Shown here piece after piece: positions 1-9,398 of a DNA stretch of 64,000 nt. Position 1 is the first letter of the stretch; the number at the start of each line of letters is the position of its first letter. The stretch is from the NCBI RefSeq assembly GCF_900187395.1, contig NZ_FYEZ01000001.1:1-64000 (forward strand), read 5' to 3'. The translations under genes were made by a program, and so were the position numbers. The DNA is from Kytococcus aerolatus (GTDB taxonomy: Bacteria > Actinomycetota > Actinomycetes > Actinomycetales > Dermatophilaceae). The notes under the pieces were generated by a model, which was not told the origin of the DNA, ran no database searches, and saw only the letters and a program-made list of their open reading frames with translations.

Positions 1-26
1 TGGGAGAGTAGGACACTGCCGAACAC
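1..26 (+). rRNA. 5S rRNA, 3' end only
   Basis: The first 26 bases match the conserved 3' end of actinobacterial 5S rRNA (TGGGAGAGTAGGACACTGCC followed by GAACA). The rest of the gene lies off the left edge. A T6 run and a hairpin follow directly, as expected at the end of an rRNA operon. Identification rests on this short conserved end, so the exact 3' terminus is approximate. Confidence 0.82.
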
Positions 27-34
27 ATTTTTTG

Positions 35-72
35 GAAGAGGGTCTCCTGCCTGGTGGTGGGGGGCCCTCTTT
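35..72 (+). terminator. Terminator after the 5S rRNA
   Basis: GAAGAGGG (35-42) pairs with CCCTCTTT (65-72): eight pairs with one G-U at the base, around a 22-base G/T-rich loop. A T6 run lies just upstream (28-33), but no long T run follows the stem. Position directly behind the 5S gene supports an rRNA operon terminator. Confidence 0.65.
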
Positions 73-96
73 CGCATGCCCACACCCGTCCCCCCA

Positions 97-197
97 CGTG
101 TCCGGGTGGGTGGGGTTGTGTGGGCGTGTGTTTGGGGGGTGTGGCTTGTTGTGGGGGGTGGTGGTTTGTGTGGGGTGGGGGTGTGGGGTGTGGTCGT
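97..197 (+). other. A-free, G/T-rich tract with many G runs
   Basis: From 97 to 197 the plus strand has no A and only six C, while G runs of 3 to 6 recur (104-106, 108-110, 112-115, 122-124, 134-139, 153-158, 172-175, 177-180, 185-188). It lies between the rRNA terminator and the first gene. Such a strand-biased tract could form G-quadruplexes or R-loops; it shows no coding or repeat-unit structure. Confidence 0.6.
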
Positions 198-202
198 AGA
201 GT
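197..202 (+). promoter_or_regulatory. Candidate -10 box for the orf71-tlyA-nadK-recN group
   Basis: TAGAGT (197-202) fits the actinobacterial TANNNT -10 pattern and ends six bases before the ATG at 209. Transcription would then start at or next to the start codon, giving a leaderless mRNA. No convincing -35 is visible in the G/T-rich tract upstream. Confidence 0.4.
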
Positions 203-208
203 GGGGGT

Positions 209-424
209 ATGAGTGATGTTCCGGTGAACCACACCCCCCGAACGCCGGGGGACAGCACCGGTGCTGGACCCTCCGCGGGTCGGCAGGAGGTCCTTCCCGG
301 CACGGAGGCCATTGATCTGGCGCGCCTGCAGGAGCGGGTCCGGCAGCTGGAGGCGGAGGTGGAGGAGCTAGAGGGGCGGCTCCACGACGTCTCCTCGTCC
401 GCTCGGCGGCCCGGGACCCGGTGA
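209..424 (+). CDS. Small coiled-coil protein, function unknown
   Basis: The 71-residue product has a Pro/Gly-rich N-terminal half and a short, strongly charged heptad-like helix at about residues 38-60 (ARLQERVRQLEAEVEELEGR). I do not recognise a named family. Its stop overlaps the tlyA start (TGATG), so the two are probably translationally coupled. No clear Shine-Dalgarno precedes the ATG; a -10-like TAGAGT six bases upstream suggests leaderless expression. Codon use is ordinary for the window and the frame is tightly linked to tlyA, so I consider it real, perhaps a partner or regulator of the downstream genes. Confidence 0.6.
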   Translation: MSDVPVNHTPRTPGDSTGAGPSAGRQEVLPGTEAIDLARLQERVRQLEAEVEELEGRLHDVSSSARRPGTR

Positions 425-1290
425 TGTCCTCCCATTCCCCGGGCGCGCCCCTCCGGGCGGACAGGGCGGTTCTCCTGGCCGGCCTCTCCCGGTCCCGGCA
501 GCGGGCGCAGTCCCTCATCGACAACGGGCTCGTGCTGACCGACGGTGCCCCCGTCCGGGCCCGAAGCCAGGTGGTGCTCCCCGAGTCCCTCTCCCTCGTC
601 GAGGGAGCCCAGCCCGAGGTGCAGCGCGTCTCCCGGGCCCAGCGCAAGCTCGAGCGGGCGTTGGAGCTGTGGCCCGACCTGCACGCACCCCGGGCCTCCG
701 CTGTCGACCTGGGTGCGTCCACCGGCGGGTTCACCCAGGTGCTCCTGCACGCGGGGTGCGCTCGGGCCTGGGCGGTGGACGTCGGGCACGACCAGCTGGT
801 GCCCGAGCTCCGGGAGGACCCGCGGGTCCGGGTCCGGGAGGGGGTCAACGCCCGTCATGTCGAGGAGCTGCAGGCCGCGGGGCTCACGGGAGGGATGACG
901 GATCTCGTCGTGAGCGACGTCAGCTTCATCTCGGTTCGACACCTGTTGGGGCCGATCGCGTGGCTGTTGGCCTCCGGGGGCACGGCCGTGGTGCTGGTCA
1001 AGCCGCAGTTCGAGGTGGGGCCCGAGGGGGTCTCCGGGGGAGTGGTCCGGGCGCCCGCTCGGCGCCGCGGGGCCGTGCACGCCGTGTGCGTGAGCGCCTC
1101 GCGGGAGGGACTCCACCCCCGGGCGCTGGCCGCCAGCGGCCTCCCCGGGCGCCACGGGAACGTTGAGTTCCTCCTGCGGCTCACCCGCCTCCCCGCCGCG
1201 CGGGCTGTCGGTGCCGCGTGGGAAGGTGTTCTTCCCGATGCCGACGACTCCTTCTGGGAAGGCCATGATGAGTGCACCCTCGACCTGTGA
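424..1290 (+). CDS. tlyA: TlyA family rRNA (cytidine-2'-O)-methyltransferase
   Basis: A 288-residue protein with an N-terminal S4 RNA-binding domain (about residues 12-65) followed by an FtsJ-like Rossmann methyltransferase domain. The SAM-binding motif VDLGASTGGFTQ is at about 94-105, and the catalytic-type lysine is in VLVKPQFEVG (K193). TlyA enzymes 2'-O-methylate 16S and 23S rRNA cytidines, which in mycobacteria sets capreomycin susceptibility. Start is ATG 424, overlapping the previous stop; GTG 421 is the in-frame alternative. Its last 23 bases overlap nadK. The order tlyA-nadK-recN is standard in actinobacteria, so the assignment is secure. Confidence 0.93.
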   Translation: MSSHSPGAPLRADRAVLLAGLSRSRQRAQSLIDNGLVLTDGAPVRARSQVVLPESLSLVEGAQPEVQRVSRAQRKLERALELWPDLHAPRASAVDLGASTGGFTQVLLHAGCARAWAVDVGHDQLVPELREDPRVRVREGVNARHVEELQAAGLTGGMTDLVVSDVSFISVRHLLGPIAWLLASGGTAVVLVKPQFEVGPEGVSGGVVRAPARRRGAVHAVCVSASREGLHPRALAASGLPGRHGNVEFLLRLTRLPAARAVGAAWEGVLPDADDSFWEGHDECTLDL

Positions 1291-2236
1291 GCCGGTGGAC
1301 CGGTCTGTCCCACCGCTGCCCGCAGACCGCCGACGGGTGGCCGTGGTGTGTCACCCCGGGCGGGAGGAGGCGGTGCAGGCCGCCGTGCGTCTGATCGGTC
1401 TGCTGCAGGGCCGTGGTTTCGACCTTTACGCCCCCTCGGACCAGGTGCAGGTGCTCCAGGGGGGCGGCGCCGACTGTCAGCCGCTCAGCGAGGACGCGCC
1501 TCCGGAGCTCGTGGTCGTGCTCGGGGGTGACGGCACGATCCTGCGCGGTGCGACCGTCGCACGACAGGCGGACGTCCCCCTGCTGGGCGTGAACCTGGGC
1601 CACGTGGGTTTCCTCGCCGAGGTGGAGCGCGAGGAGCTGGAGCGGACCGTCGAGCACATCGTCCGTCGTGACTACCACGTCGAGTGGCGCATGACCCTCG
1701 AGGCGACGGCCTTCAGCGGGGAGGAGGTTGTCGGCCGGGGGTGGGCCCTCAACGAGGCCACCGTCGAGAAGGGGTCCCGGGAACGGATGGTCGAGCTCGC
1801 CCTGGAGGTGGAGGGGCGTCCGCTGGCCGCCTGGGGCTGCGACGGCATCGTCGTGGCCACTCCCACGGGTTCCACGGCCTACGGGTTCAGCGCCGGGGGC
1901 CCGGTGGTGTGGCCTGACGTGGAGGCCATCCTCGTCGTCCCCATCTCGGCCCATGCGCTGTTCGCCCGGCCGCTGGTGCTGGGTCCCACGGCCTCCGTGG
2001 CCGTGGAGGTCGTTCCCGAGTCGGCTGGCCCGGGAGTCCTGTGGTGCGACGGCCACGCCGTGGCGGACCTCCCGGCGGGGTCCCGCGTCGAGGTGGTGCG
2101 GAGTCCCCGTCCGGTTCGCCTGGCGCGCCTGAGCAGCCTGCCCTTCGGGGAACGGCTGGTGCGCAAGTTCGGCCTGAGCGTCGAGGGCTGGCGCGGTGCG
2201 GCCGCCCGCCGGGCCCAGGAGGCGCAGGATGACTGA
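1268..2236 (+). CDS. nadK: NAD kinase
   Basis: This 322-residue cytoplasmic enzyme phosphorylates NAD to NADP with ATP or polyphosphate. It shows the family motifs GGDGT (86-90), GVNLGHVGFLAE, the NE pair in NEATVEKGS, and WGCDGIVVATPTGSTAY with the GSTAY loop. I choose ATG 1268 because GGGAAGG (1256-1262) lies five bases upstream; ATG 1265 is also in frame but too close to that site. The start lies inside the end of tlyA and the stop overlaps the recN start by eight bases, so the three genes are probably co-translated. Length is normal for the family. Confidence 0.95.
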   Translation: MSAPSTCEPVDRSVPPLPADRRRVAVVCHPGREEAVQAAVRLIGLLQGRGFDLYAPSDQVQVLQGGGADCQPLSEDAPPELVVVLGGDGTILRGATVARQADVPLLGVNLGHVGFLAEVEREELERTVEHIVRRDYHVEWRMTLEATAFSGEEVVGRGWALNEATVEKGSRERMVELALEVEGRPLAAWGCDGIVVATPTGSTAYGFSAGGPVVWPDVEAILVVPISAHALFARPLVLGPTASVAVEVVPESAGPGVLWCDGHAVADLPAGSRVEVVRSPRPVRLARLSSLPFGERLVRKFGLSVEGWRGAAARRAQEAQDD

Positions 2237-4049
2237 GCCGACCGCCCACCGTCCGCGGCCGTGGCTCGAGAGCGTGGAGATCGCCGACCTCGGGGTGATC
2301 CGGCAGGCGACGGTCGACCTGGCACCCGGTCTCACGGTGATCACCGGTGAGACCGGCGCCGGCAAGACGATGCTGGTGCAGAGCCTCTCGCTGCTGCTGG
2401 GCCGGCGCGCGGAGTCCGGCTGGGTCCGGCACGGTGCCCGGGACGCCACCGTCACGGGCGTGTACCTCGTCCCCGACGAGGACCACGGGGCGGTGGAGGC
2501 CGTGCGGGCCGCCGGGGGCGAGGTGGAGGACGAGCTGATCGTCACGCGGCGGGTCCGGGCAGCGGGTCGGTCGACCGCGGCTGCCGGCGGTGCCCGGGTC
2601 CCGGTGGGCACGCTGGCCGGCATCACCGGTCAGCTTGTCGCCATCCACGGACAGGCCGACCAGTGGCGGCTGCTCTCGGCCGAGGCGCACCGGGAGGTGC
2701 TGGACGCCTTCGGCGGGGCGACGCTGGAGAGTGCCCTGGCGGCCTACCGGGAGGCGCGGGGGGAGGTGGTGACCCTCGACCGGAGCCTGAGGGACTTCGA
2801 CGCCGAACGCACCCAGCGGGCCCAGCAGGCGGCCTGGCTGCGTCGGGGCCTGGAGATGCTGGAGGAGCTCGAGCCTCACGAGGGGGAGGAGGCCGAGCTC
2901 CGGCAGCGTGTGGAGCGACTCGACCACGCCAGCGAGCTGCTGGAGGCCGGGGCCACGGCGACCCGCTGCCTGTCGGGGACCGCCGACGCGACGGTCGACG
3001 AGCCCGGGTCCACCGAGCTCGTCGCCCGTGCGGTGGAGTCCCTGGCGAGGGTCGCCGACCTGGACCCGGCGGTCCAGGCGCTGCACGACCGGACGCGGGA
3101 GCTGTCGGTGCTGCTGACCGACCTGGCCGCCGACGTCGCCGGGTGGGTGCACGGACTGGAGGCGGACCCGGGAGAGCTGCAGGCCCTCCACGAGCGCCGG
3201 GCCGCCCTGCGAACCCTGGCGGTGGAGTTCGGGCGCCCCGAGCTCCTCGACGCCGTCCACGCTGACCCTGAGGTCAAGGGTGAGGTGGTGGTCGAGCCGC
3301 CTCCCGCCGACTCCCCGGACCTTCCGAGCGTCGACAACGCCCTGCGGTGGGGGAAGCAGGCAGCCCTCCAGCTCGAGAGCCTGGGAACGAGCGACGAGGA
3401 CCGGGAAGAGCTCGTCGCCCGCCTGGAGGAGGCCAAGGTGCAGGCCCGTGGGGCCGCCGACCGGCTCACCGAGGTGCGCCGGGCCGCCGCGCAGCGGCTG
3501 GGTGACCGAGTCACCCAGGAGGTGCGGGCGCTGGCCATCCCCAAGGCCGTGGTGGAGGTGGCCGTCGAGCCGGTCGCCCCCGGGCCGCACGGTGCCGACG
3601 CCGTGGAGATCCGCATGGCCCCCAACCCTGGCGCCCCGCCCCGGACGGTGGCCAAGGCCGCCTCGGGTGGAGAGCTCTCTCGTCTCATGCTGGCCCTCGA
3701 GGTGGTGCTCGGGGACGGCGACGGCGGTGTGCCGACCATGGTCTTCGACGAGGTGGACGCCGGCGTGGGCGGCGAGGCCGCCCACGCCATCGGGGACCGC
3801 CTGGCGCGGATCGCCCGGGACCGGCAGGTGGTCGTCGTCACCCACCTGCCCCAGGTGGCCGCCTACGGCGACCGCCACCTGGTCATCGCCAAGTCGGACG
3901 ACGGGAGCGTCACCACCTCCGGGATCGAGCAGGTGGAGGGCGAGGAGCGGCTGGCCGAGCTGGCCCGGATGCTGGGCGGGGTCTCCGCGAGCCGGAGCGC
4001 GCGCGAGCACGCGGCCGAGCTGTTGGAGGCCGCCGCGGGCCGCCGGTGA
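2229..4049 (+). CDS. recN: DNA repair protein RecN
   Basis: RecN is an SMC-like ATPase that organises DNA ends during double-strand break repair. The 606-residue product has Walker A GETGAGKT (40-47), a long central helical region rich in charged residues, then the ABC-type signature SGGELSRLM (from 479) and Walker B MVFDEVDAGVGG (D507-E508). It starts at ATG 2229, with AGGAGG about five to ten bases upstream, and overlaps nadK by eight bases. The stop codon at 4047-4049 lies inside the presumed -35 element of the pyrG promoter. Confidence 0.95.
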   Translation: MTEPTAHRPRPWLESVEIADLGVIRQATVDLAPGLTVITGETGAGKTMLVQSLSLLLGRRAESGWVRHGARDATVTGVYLVPDEDHGAVEAVRAAGGEVEDELIVTRRVRAAGRSTAAAGGARVPVGTLAGITGQLVAIHGQADQWRLLSAEAHREVLDAFGGATLESALAAYREARGEVVTLDRSLRDFDAERTQRAQQAAWLRRGLEMLEELEPHEGEEAELRQRVERLDHASELLEAGATATRCLSGTADATVDEPGSTELVARAVESLARVADLDPAVQALHDRTRELSVLLTDLAADVAGWVHGLEADPGELQALHERRAALRTLAVEFGRPELLDAVHADPEVKGEVVVEPPPADSPDLPSVDNALRWGKQAALQLESLGTSDEDREELVARLEEAKVQARGAADRLTEVRRAAAQRLGDRVTQEVRALAIPKAVVEVAVEPVAPGPHGADAVEIRMAPNPGAPPRTVAKAASGGELSRLMLALEVVLGDGDGGVPTMVFDEVDAGVGGEAAHAIGDRLARIARDRQVVVVTHLPQVAAYGDRHLVIAKSDDGSVTTSGIEQVEGEERLAELARMLGGVSASRSAREHAAELLEAAAGRR

Positions 4050-4074
4050 CCAGCTCCCGGGTCATGGGTATGCT
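4046..4074 (+). promoter_or_regulatory. Promoter of pyrG, predicted leaderless
   Basis: -35 GTGACC (4046-4051) and -10 TATGCT (4069-4074) are separated by exactly 17 bases. The -10 box ends eight bases before the first GTG of pyrG (4083), so transcription should begin at or next to the start codon. The -35 box contains the recN stop codon. No Shine-Dalgarno precedes the start, which agrees with a leaderless message. Confidence 0.6.
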
Positions 4075-4082
4075 GGCAGCCC

Positions 4083-5725
<1,643 letters not shown>

Positions 5726-5729
<4 letters not shown>

Positions 5730-6403
5730 GCCGGGGCACCCGCGCCGCGCGTCTCGCGCCCGCCGAGCAGGCGTCCTTCGGCGACCGGCCGGCCGACCGC
5801 GCGGCGGGGGCCGAGCAGGTGGTCCACGAGGGTCCCCGCTACCCGGTGGTCTCCGCGGAGATCGAGGCCGGGGGAGCGCGGCACACCCGCGAGTGGACCG
5901 AGCACCCCGGGGCGGTCGCCGTGGTCGCCACCCGGGAGGCCGCCGACGGGGTGGAGCTCTACTGCGTCCGCCAGTACCGCCACCCGGTCCGGGCCGAGGC
6001 CTGGGAGATCCCGGCCGGTCTGCTCGACGTCGAGGGCGAGCCGATGCACGAGGCCGCGGCCCGCGAGCTCGCGGAGGAGGCCGGCCTGGCGGCCGGCACC
6101 TGGGAGGTGCTCGTGGACTTCCACACGACCCCCGGGGGCTCCGCGGAGGCCATCCGGGTCTTCTGGGCGCGCGACCTGCGGGACGCCGAGATCGAGGACT
6201 TCGAAGCCGAGGCCGAGGAGGTCGACATGTCCGGCCACTGGGTGCCGCTGGGGACGCTCCTGGAGGCCGTGCACGACGGGCGGGTCCACAACCCGAGCAC
6301 CGTCATCGGTGCCCTCACCGTGGACCGCGTGCTGCAGGGGCGCGGCGCCACCCGCCCCGTGGACGCCCCGTTCGTTCTCGGACCGGTGGGACACCGCGGC
6401 TGA
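5726..6403 (+). CDS. Nudix hydrolase, ADP-ribose pyrophosphatase-like
   Basis: A 225-residue protein with a complete Nudix box at about residues 98-120 ([20 protein letters not shown] followed by EAG), which binds the catalytic metal ions. The surrounding fold ([16 protein letters not shown] before the box) is that of ADP-ribose pyrophosphatases, which cleave ADP-ribose to AMP and ribose 5-phosphate; exact substrate is not provable here. It starts at GTG 5726, overlapping the pyrG stop in a GTGA arrangement, so it is probably translated by coupling. A Nudix gene directly after pyrG is common in actinobacteria. Confidence 0.88.
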
Positions 6404-6453
6404 GGGAGGCTCGGGCGCCGGGGAGAAATCGGTCGGAAGGGCGTGCCGCGGCT

Positions 6454-6459
6454 GATAAT
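6454..6459 (+). promoter_or_regulatory. Candidate -10 box for aspS
   Basis: GATAAT (6454-6459) is one of the best -10 matches in the window. Transcription from about 6466 would give a leader of roughly 205 bases before aspS, which holds the T-box-like structure. No convincing -35 element is seen at 17-19 bases upstream. Confidence 0.5.
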
Positions 6460-6465
6460 CTCGGT

Positions 6466-6671
6466 CCCGCCCGGGAGGCGGAGTGACGACCCGCCCGCGC
6501 CTCGTGCGCACTCCCGGGTCGTGCGTCCGGCGTGACCGACGAGAGGCCGGGGATCCCTCGGCGAAGGTGTGGTGGCACCGCGACCTGGCCCCCGCCCACA
6601 CCTCCTGGGCTGCCGTTCCCCGTCGGAGCCGCACCCCGGTCCTGACGGGAACCCGACCCGAAAGGACTCCC
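6466..6671 (+). promoter_or_regulatory. T-box-like tRNA-sensing leader of aspS
   Basis: GTGGTGGCACCGCG (6569-6582) matches 12 of 14 positions of the T-box consensus AGGGTGGNACCGCG. It folds as expected: helix A1 AGGTGTGG (6565-6572) with CCACACCT (6596-6603), a seven-base bulge TGGCACC (6573-6579), and helix A2 GCG (6580-6582) with CGC (6593-6595). The variable base is C (6576), which pairs with discriminator G, the tRNA-Asp identity base. A hairpin GCCGGGG/CCTCGGC (6546-6562) precedes it, like Stem III. Further upstream, possible ultrashort Stem I folds place GAC (Asp) in an unpaired region at 6534-6536, or in the loop at 6485-6490. Downstream, GTTCCC...GGGAAC (6615-6652) and the anti-Shine-Dalgarno-like CCTCCT (6601-6606) could switch access to AAAGGA (6661-6666). 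Confidence 0.75.
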
Positions 6672-8507
6672 ATGCTGCGAACCCACGAGGCCGGCACGCT
6701 CCGCGCGGAGCACGCCGGCCAGACCGTCACCCTCACCGGCTGGGTGGCCCGCCGCCGCGACCACGGTGGCGTGGCCTTCCTCGACCTGCGCGACGCCTCC
6801 GGCGTGGCCCAGGTGGTGGCCCGCGACGAGGTCCTCGAGACCGGCGGCGCCCACGACCTGCGCAACGAGTACGTCATCAAGGTCACCGGCGAGGTGCGCG
6901 TCCGGCCCGAGGGCAACGTGAACCCCGAGCTGCCCACCGGGGAGATCGAGGTCGTGACCTCCGAGCTCGAGGTGCTCAACGAGGCCGCCCCGCTGCCCTT
7001 CCAGATCGACGAGCGCGTGGAGGTCGGCGAGGAGGCCCGCCTCAAGCACCGTTACCTGGACCTGCGCCGCCCCGGGACGGGCTCGGCCGGCCACGCGCTG
7101 CGCCTGCGCTCGAAGGCCAACGCGGCCGCGCGCAAGGTGCTCGAGGGGCACGACTTCGTCGAGATCGAGACCCCCACCCTCACCCGCTCCACCCCGGAGG
7201 GCGCCCGCGACTTCCTCGTCCCGGCCCGCCTGGCCCCGGGCAGCTGGTACGCCCTGCCGCAGAGCCCGCAGCTCTTCAAGCAGCTGCTCATGGTCGGCGG
7301 CATGGAGCGCTACTACCAGATCGCACGCTGCTACCGCGACGAGGACTTCCGCGCCGACCGCCAGCCGGAGTTCACCCAGCTGGACGTCGAGATGTCCTTC
7401 GTCACCCAGGACGACGTGATGGCGCTGGGCGAGGAGATCGCCCGGGAGGTGTGGAGCCTGATCGGGGTGGAGCTGAGCACCCCCTTCCAGCGCATGACCT
7501 ACCGCGAGGCGATGGAGAAGTACGGCACGGACAAGCCGGACCTGCGCTTCGGCAACGAGCTGGTCGACTGCACCGAGTTCTTCGCCGAGACCCCCTTCCG
7601 CGTCTTCCAGAACCCCTACGTGGGCGCCGTGGTCATGCCCGGTGGTGCCTCGCAGGCCCGTCGCCAGCTCGACGCCTGGCAGGACTGGGCCAAGCAGCGG
7701 GGCGCCAAGGGCCTGGCCTACGTGCTCGTCGGTGAGGACGGCGAGCTCACCGGGCCGGTGGCCAAGAACATCTCCGAGGAGGAGAAGGCCGGTATCGCCG
7801 CCCACACCGGTGCGCAGCCGGGCGACTGCATCTTCTTCGCCGCCGGCACCGCCAAGGAGGCCCGTGCCCTGCTCGGTGCGGCCCGCCTGGAGATCGGCCG
7901 CCGCTGCGGGCTCATCGACGAGGACGCCTGGAGCTTCCTCTGGGTGGTGGACGCCCCGATGTTCGAGCCGGCGGCCGACGCCGTGGCCTCCGGGGACGTC
8001 GCCGTCGGCTCGGGTCAGTGGACCGCCGTGCACCACGCCTTCACCTCGCCGAAGGACGAGTGTCTCGAGGACTTCGACACGAACCCCGGCGAGGCCCTGG
8101 CCTACGCCTACGACATGGTGTGCAACGGCCACGAGATCGGCGGCGGATCGATCCGTATCCACCGCCGCGACGTGCAGGAGCGCGTCTTCGGGGTGATGGG
8201 CCTGGACGAGGAGACCGCCCGGGAGAAGTTCGGCTTCCTGCTCGACGCCTTCGCCTTCGGCGCCCCGCCGCACGGCGGCATCGCCTTCGGGTGGGACCGC
8301 GTCGTCTCCCTGCTCACCGGCTCGGACTCGATCCGGAACGTCATCGCCTTCCCGAAGTCCGGTGGCGGGTACGACCCGTTGACCGACGCCCCGGCCCCGA
8401 TCACCGCGCAGCAGCGCGAAGAGGCCGGTGTGGACTTCGAGCCGGAGGAGGACGAGGACGCCCCGGCCCCGCAGGGTGCCGAGGAGGTCAACTCCACGCA
8501 GAGCTGA
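6672..8507 (+). CDS. aspS: Aspartyl-tRNA synthetase
   Basis: Class II aminoacyl-tRNA synthetase that charges tRNA-Asp. The 611-residue protein begins with an OB-fold anticodon-binding domain ([20 protein letters not shown]), continues with the catalytic core (motif 2 region [19 protein letters not shown]), has the bacterial GAD insertion, and ends with motif 3 ([14 protein letters not shown]). ATG 6672 is chosen because AAAGGA lies five bases upstream and homology begins there; the open frame extends back to 6483 but runs through the T-box leader. The last 40 residues are an acidic tail. The gene faces the GNAT gene, with 21 bases between the stops. Confidence 0.96.
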   Translation: MLRTHEAGTLRAEHAGQTVTLTGWVARRRDHGGVAFLDLRDASGVAQVVARDEVLETGGAHDLRNEYVIKVTGEVRVRPEGNVNPELPTGEIEVVTSELEVLNEAAPLPFQIDERVEVGEEARLKHRYLDLRRPGTGSAGHALRLRSKANAAARKVLEGHDFVEIETPTLTRSTPEGARDFLVPARLAPGSWYALPQSPQLFKQLLMVGGMERYYQIARCYRDEDFRADRQPEFTQLDVEMSFVTQDDVMALGEEIAREVWSLIGVELSTPFQRMTYREAMEKYGTDKPDLRFGNELVDCTEFFAETPFRVFQNPYVGAVVMPGGASQARRQLDAWQDWAKQRGAKGLAYVLVGEDGELTGPVAKNISEEEKAGIAAHTGAQPGDCIFFAAGTAKEARALLGAARLEIGRRCGLIDEDAWSFLWVVDAPMFEPAADAVASGDVAVGSGQWTAVHHAFTSPKDECLEDFDTNPGEALAYAYDMVCNGHEIGGGSIRIHRRDVQERVFGVMGLDEETAREKFGFLLDAFAFGAPPHGGIAFGWDRVVSLLTGSDSIRNVIAFPKSGGGYDPLTDAPAPITAQQREEAGVDFEPEEDEDAPAPQGAEEVNSTQS

Positions 8508-8512
8508 CCTGC

Positions 8513-8568
8513 GGCAGGCCCGCCTGCCTCACCCGCAGCCGGCGGTGGTCCCGTCCCACCGCCGGCTG
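8513..8568. terminator. Two hairpins between convergent aspS and GNAT genes
   Basis: GGCAGG (8513-8518) pairs with CCTGCC (8523-8528) in the spacer. A stronger 13-base perfect stem, CAGCCGGCGGTGG (8536-8548) with CCACCGCCGGCTG (8556-8568) and a 7-base loop, lies inside the last codons of the GNAT gene. Neither has a T tract. Together they are placed to end transcription of both genes, the second one being part of a coding sequence. Confidence 0.5.
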
Positions 8569-9329
8569 TCCCATGCCCAGGCCACCCGGTACCCGATGCT
8601 CTCGTAGAGACGCCGGGCCACGGCGTTGTCCGAGTACATGCCCAGGGTGCACACCCCGGTGGCCTCCACCTCGGTGAGGGTGAGCGATTCGGTGACCAGT
8701 CGGGCCAGGCCCCGCCCCTGGTGCTGCCCGTGGGTCACGATCCCGGCCAGGTGCGGCACCCCGTCGGTGAAGGGCTGGCTCGCACCCAGGGAGAGCAGCT
8801 CCCCGGCGGTGGGGTCGCCCTCCAGCGCACCGGCGCGCACGCCTCGCCACAGGGTGGAGAACCCGGTGCCGGGCTCACCCTCGGCGGTGGGGCTCCAGCG
8901 CTCGGAGAAGGCGGCCATCTCCGGGGCGTCAGTGGCGTCGGCGAGGGTGAGCACCACGCTGCGCTGGTCGTCGGTGGTGCGGGGCGTGGGGGAGTCCACC
9001 CACATCCAGTCCCAGCGCCCGCCGGGGGCGATGCCGTGGGCGTCCAGCAGGTGGCCGTGCGCCTGCGGCACGCTAATGCCGGTCGCCTCCCAGGCGGTGA
9101 GCAGCCCGCCCCGCACCAGGAGCGCCACGAGCTCGGCCACGCCCGGGCCGTCGCCGAGGACGAAGGCGCTGCGCCGCACCTGGCCCAGCCGGTGGCGGAC
9201 GCGCAGGGTGGCCACCGCCTCACCGGCCACCACCGCGGGCGCGGGGAGCTCCTGGGGGACGCCCCAGCGCAGGTACGGGTCGTCGCCGAGGAGGGCGGTC
9301 AGCTGGGCGTGGTCGGTGATCTCGTGCAC
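8529..9329 (-). CDS. GNAT family N-acetyltransferase
   Basis: The 266-residue product has a typical C-terminal GNAT acetyltransferase fold at about 130-255: [20 protein letters not shown] contains the acetyl-CoA-binding Q/RxxGxG/A loop, and [17 protein letters not shown] is the conserved last helix and strand. The N-terminal half is variable and probably a degenerate second acetyltransferase-like domain. Substrate cannot be told. Start is uncertain: GTG 9329 is used, with GTG 9365 an in-frame alternative; neither has a clear ribosome binding site. It is divergent from rarA, 69 bases apart, and convergent with aspS. Confidence 0.8.
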   Translation of the reverse strand: MHEITDHAQLTALLGDDPYLRWGVPQELPAPAVVAGEAVATLRVRHRLGQVRRSAFVLGDGPGVAELVALLVRGGLLTAWEATGISVPQAHGHLLDAHGIAPGGRWDWMWVDSPTPRTTDDQRSVVLTLADATDAPEMAAFSERWSPTAEGEPGTGFSTLWRGVRAGALEGDPTAGELLSLGASQPFTDGVPHLAGIVTHGQHQGRGLARLVTESLTLTEVEATGVCTLGMYSDNAVARRLYESIGYRVAWAWDSRRWDGTTAGCG

Positions 9330-9398
9330 GAGGGCATGGTGCCACCGACGGGAGGCAACGGCCACGGACGCCCCGTGCGGGATACGGTGGCCGGTGCC

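Noticed and set aside
1887-4010. Minus-strand open frame of about 700 codons opposite nadK and recN
   Set aside because: No family features and fully covered by two well-supported plus-strand genes.
6483-6671. N-terminal extension of aspS in the same frame
   Set aside because: AspRS homology starts at ATG 6672, which has a good ribosome binding site. The extra frame is better explained as the structured leader.
9381-9398. Leaderless rarA promoter based on GATACGGT
   Set aside because: Spacing to the ATG is about ten bases and no -35 is present; too weak to list as a feature.
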